Part shown: positions 62,920 through 64,000 of the stretch, in pieces | Position numbering within the stretch: position 1 is the stretch's first letter | How the letters are laid out: each line of letters starts with the position of its first letter | Origin: Dechloromonas sp. | GTDB lineage: Bacteria; Pseudomonadota; Gammaproteobacteria; Burkholderiales; Rhodocyclaceae | Reading direction: 5' to 3' | DNA: 64,000 bases | Assembly (NCBI GenBank): GCA_028689015.1 | Contig: JAQTXC010000004.1 | Coordinates: 1-64,000 of the forward strand | The notes under the pieces: model-generated | Seen by the model: only the letters and a program-made list of their open reading frames with translations | The model's database searches: none | Told to the model about the DNA's origin: nothing | Made by a program: the position numbers and the translations under genes

Positions 62920-64000
62920 GTCAGACGCTCCAGTCCGTCCGCGGGATGAACGACATCCTGCCAGACGAAGCCGCTTTCTGGGAATTGTTCGAAGATAGCA
63001 TCCGTAGTTGGCTGAAAGCCTACGGTTATCGGCCGATCCGCATGCCCATCGTCGAGCCGACGCCCTTGTTCAAGCGGGCCATCGGTGAAGTGACCGACAT
63101 CGTCGAGAAGGAAATGTATTCCTTCGAGGACAGTCTGAACGGTGAGCAATTGACCCTGCGCCCCGAGGGGACCGCCGGTTGCGTGCGCGCCCTGATCCAG
63201 CACAATCTGGCCGCCCGTCAGACGCAGCGCCTCTATTACATCGGCCAGATGTTCCGCCACGAGCGGCCGCAAAAGGGGCGTTATCGGCAGTTTCACCAGG
63301 TGGGTGTCGAGGCTTTTGGTTTCGATGGTCCGGATGTCGATGCCGAAATGATCCTGATGGGGGCTCGCCTGTGGGACGATCTAGGCTTGGACGGGATCGC
63401 CCTGCAGATCAACAGCCTGGGGCAGCCTGCCGAGCGCGCCGAGCATCGCACTGCGCTGATCGCTTATCTGGAACAGCATATCGACCTGCTTGACGACGAC
63501 GCCAAGCGGCGCCTGCATACCAATCCGTTGCGCATCCTTGATACCAAGAATCCGGCCCTCCAGGCCCTGTGTGCGGCGGCACCGAAACTGATCGATTATC
63601 TGGGCGCCGAATCGCTCGCCCACTTCGAGGGCGTGCAGCAGATTCTGCGCGATGCCGGCATCCCGTTCACGGTCAACCCGCGCCTGGTGCGAGGTCTGGA
63701 TTATTACAACCTGACCGTTTTCGAGTGGGTCACCGACAAGTTGGGCGCGCAGGGCACGGTCTGTGCCGGCGGGCGCTATGACGGACTGGTCGAACAACTG
63801 GGTGGCAAGCCGACACCGGCCTGCGGTTTTGCCATGGGCGTCGAGCGCTTGATTGCGCTGATCAAGGATAGCGGCGGCGAACCGGCGGCACCGGTACCGG
63901 ATGTCTATCTTGTCCATCAGGGCGAGGCGGCGGCACGGCTGGCTTTCCGCGTCGCCGAGGGCTTGCGCGACCAGGGTATCGATGTGCTGCTGCACTGTGG
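62916..64000 (+). CDS. hisS: Histidyl-tRNA synthetase (3' end cut by window edge)
   Basis: Class II aminoacyl-tRNA synthetase. It is missing from the ORF track because it runs off the window; ATG 62916 ([18 protein letters not shown]) gives about 361 of some 420 residues. Motifs seen are [36 protein letters not shown] (motif 2) and the histidine A/B-type [12 protein letters not shown] plus [12 protein letters not shown]. The C-terminal anticodon-binding domain has just begun. It overlaps ispG by 4 nt. Confidence 0.95.
   Translation, partial: MSQTLQSVRGMNDILPDEAAFWELFEDSIRSWLKAYGYRPIRMPIVEPTPLFKRAIGEVTDIVEKEMYSFEDSLNGEQLTLRPEGTAGCVRALIQHNLAARQTQRLYYIGQMFRHERPQKGRYRQFHQVGVEAFGFDGPDVDAEMILMGARLWDDLGLDGIALQINSLGQPAERAEHRTALIAYLEQHIDLLDDDAKRRLHTNPLRILDTKNPALQALCAAAPKLIDYLGAESLAHFEGVQQILRDAGIPFTVNPRLVRGLDYYNLTVFEWVTDKLGAQGTVCAGGRYDGLVEQLGGKPTPACGFAMGVERLIALIKDSGGEPAAPVPDVYLVHQGEAAARLAFRVAEGLRDQGIDVLLHC

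Noticed and set aside
1-64000. Search for tRNA, rRNA, CRISPR arrays, insertion sequences and prophage genes
   Set aside because: No cloverleaf-like intergenic sequence, no regularly spaced repeats and no transposase, integrase or phage structural gene was seen by eye; intergenic gaps are mostly below 200 nt.

Overview
The window looks like a chromosomal segment of a GC-rich betaproteobacterium, most likely Rhodocyclales (Dechloromonas/Azonexus-like). This is inferred from gene order and protein character, not from a search. Supporting blocks are ribF-ileS-lspA-fkpB-ispH, argD-argF-argG followed by DUF2788, PpnP and YajQ genes, trxA-rho-rpmE, and ndk-rlmN-pilW-rodZ-ispG-hisS. I see no rRNA, tRNA, CRISPR array, transposase or phage gene. 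Both window ends cut genes: queG at the left, hisS at the right.

Layout. 1-4.0 kb: queG and tsaE diverge from overlapping start codons; a Tat-exported cell-wall amidase and a diguanylate cyclase follow. 4.0-11.9 kb: the ribF-ispH operon, a TonB-like protein, rpsT, a DUF3579 gene and an orphan ParA. 12-16.5 kb: arginine biosynthesis (argD, argF, argG), then DUF2788, ppnP and yajQ. 16.5-21 kb: an amidotransferase, a retropepsin-like protease, a CoA-type Nudix hydrolase, a CobD/CbiB-like membrane protein and a thiolase.

21-36 kb is the most unusual part. Cluster A has a circularly permuted ATP-grasp gene and an alpha-E gene. Cluster B has a transglutaminase-DUF2126 (putative amidoligase) fusion, an ATP-grasp/alpha-E fusion and a second transglutaminase. 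Each cluster is followed by an HI0933/BaiN-type flavoprotein. Upstream of each cluster I read a GG-N10-GC sigma-54-type promoter about 35 bp before the start codon, and an NtrC-like TGCAC-N7-GTGCA dyad (good for B, degenerate for A) at about -90 to -107. This suggests one nitrogen-controlled regulon that makes and breaks peptide or isopeptide bonds on an unknown substrate. Between the clusters lie a COG2509 flavoprotein, a c556-type cytochrome lipoprotein and a VOC protein.

36-44.7 kb: a three-gene signalling operon with an HD-GYP response regulator and two large hybrid histidine kinases, one carrying four CBS motifs. 44.7-51.6 kb: rsgA, a small cytochrome c, an M48 protease, orn, an ArnT-like glycosyltransferase, rpmE, rho and trxA. 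51.7-57.5 kb: a DctS/DctR-like two-component system divergent from a dctPQM TRAP transporter, with an inverted repeat between them and a hairpin between dctP and dctQ. 57.6-64 kb: a conserved membrane-anchored protein, ndk, rlmN, pilW, rodZ, ispG and partial hisS.

Start sites were chosen from family alignments remembered from training, ribosome-binding sites and overlaps. Promoter and operator calls are visual matches only.
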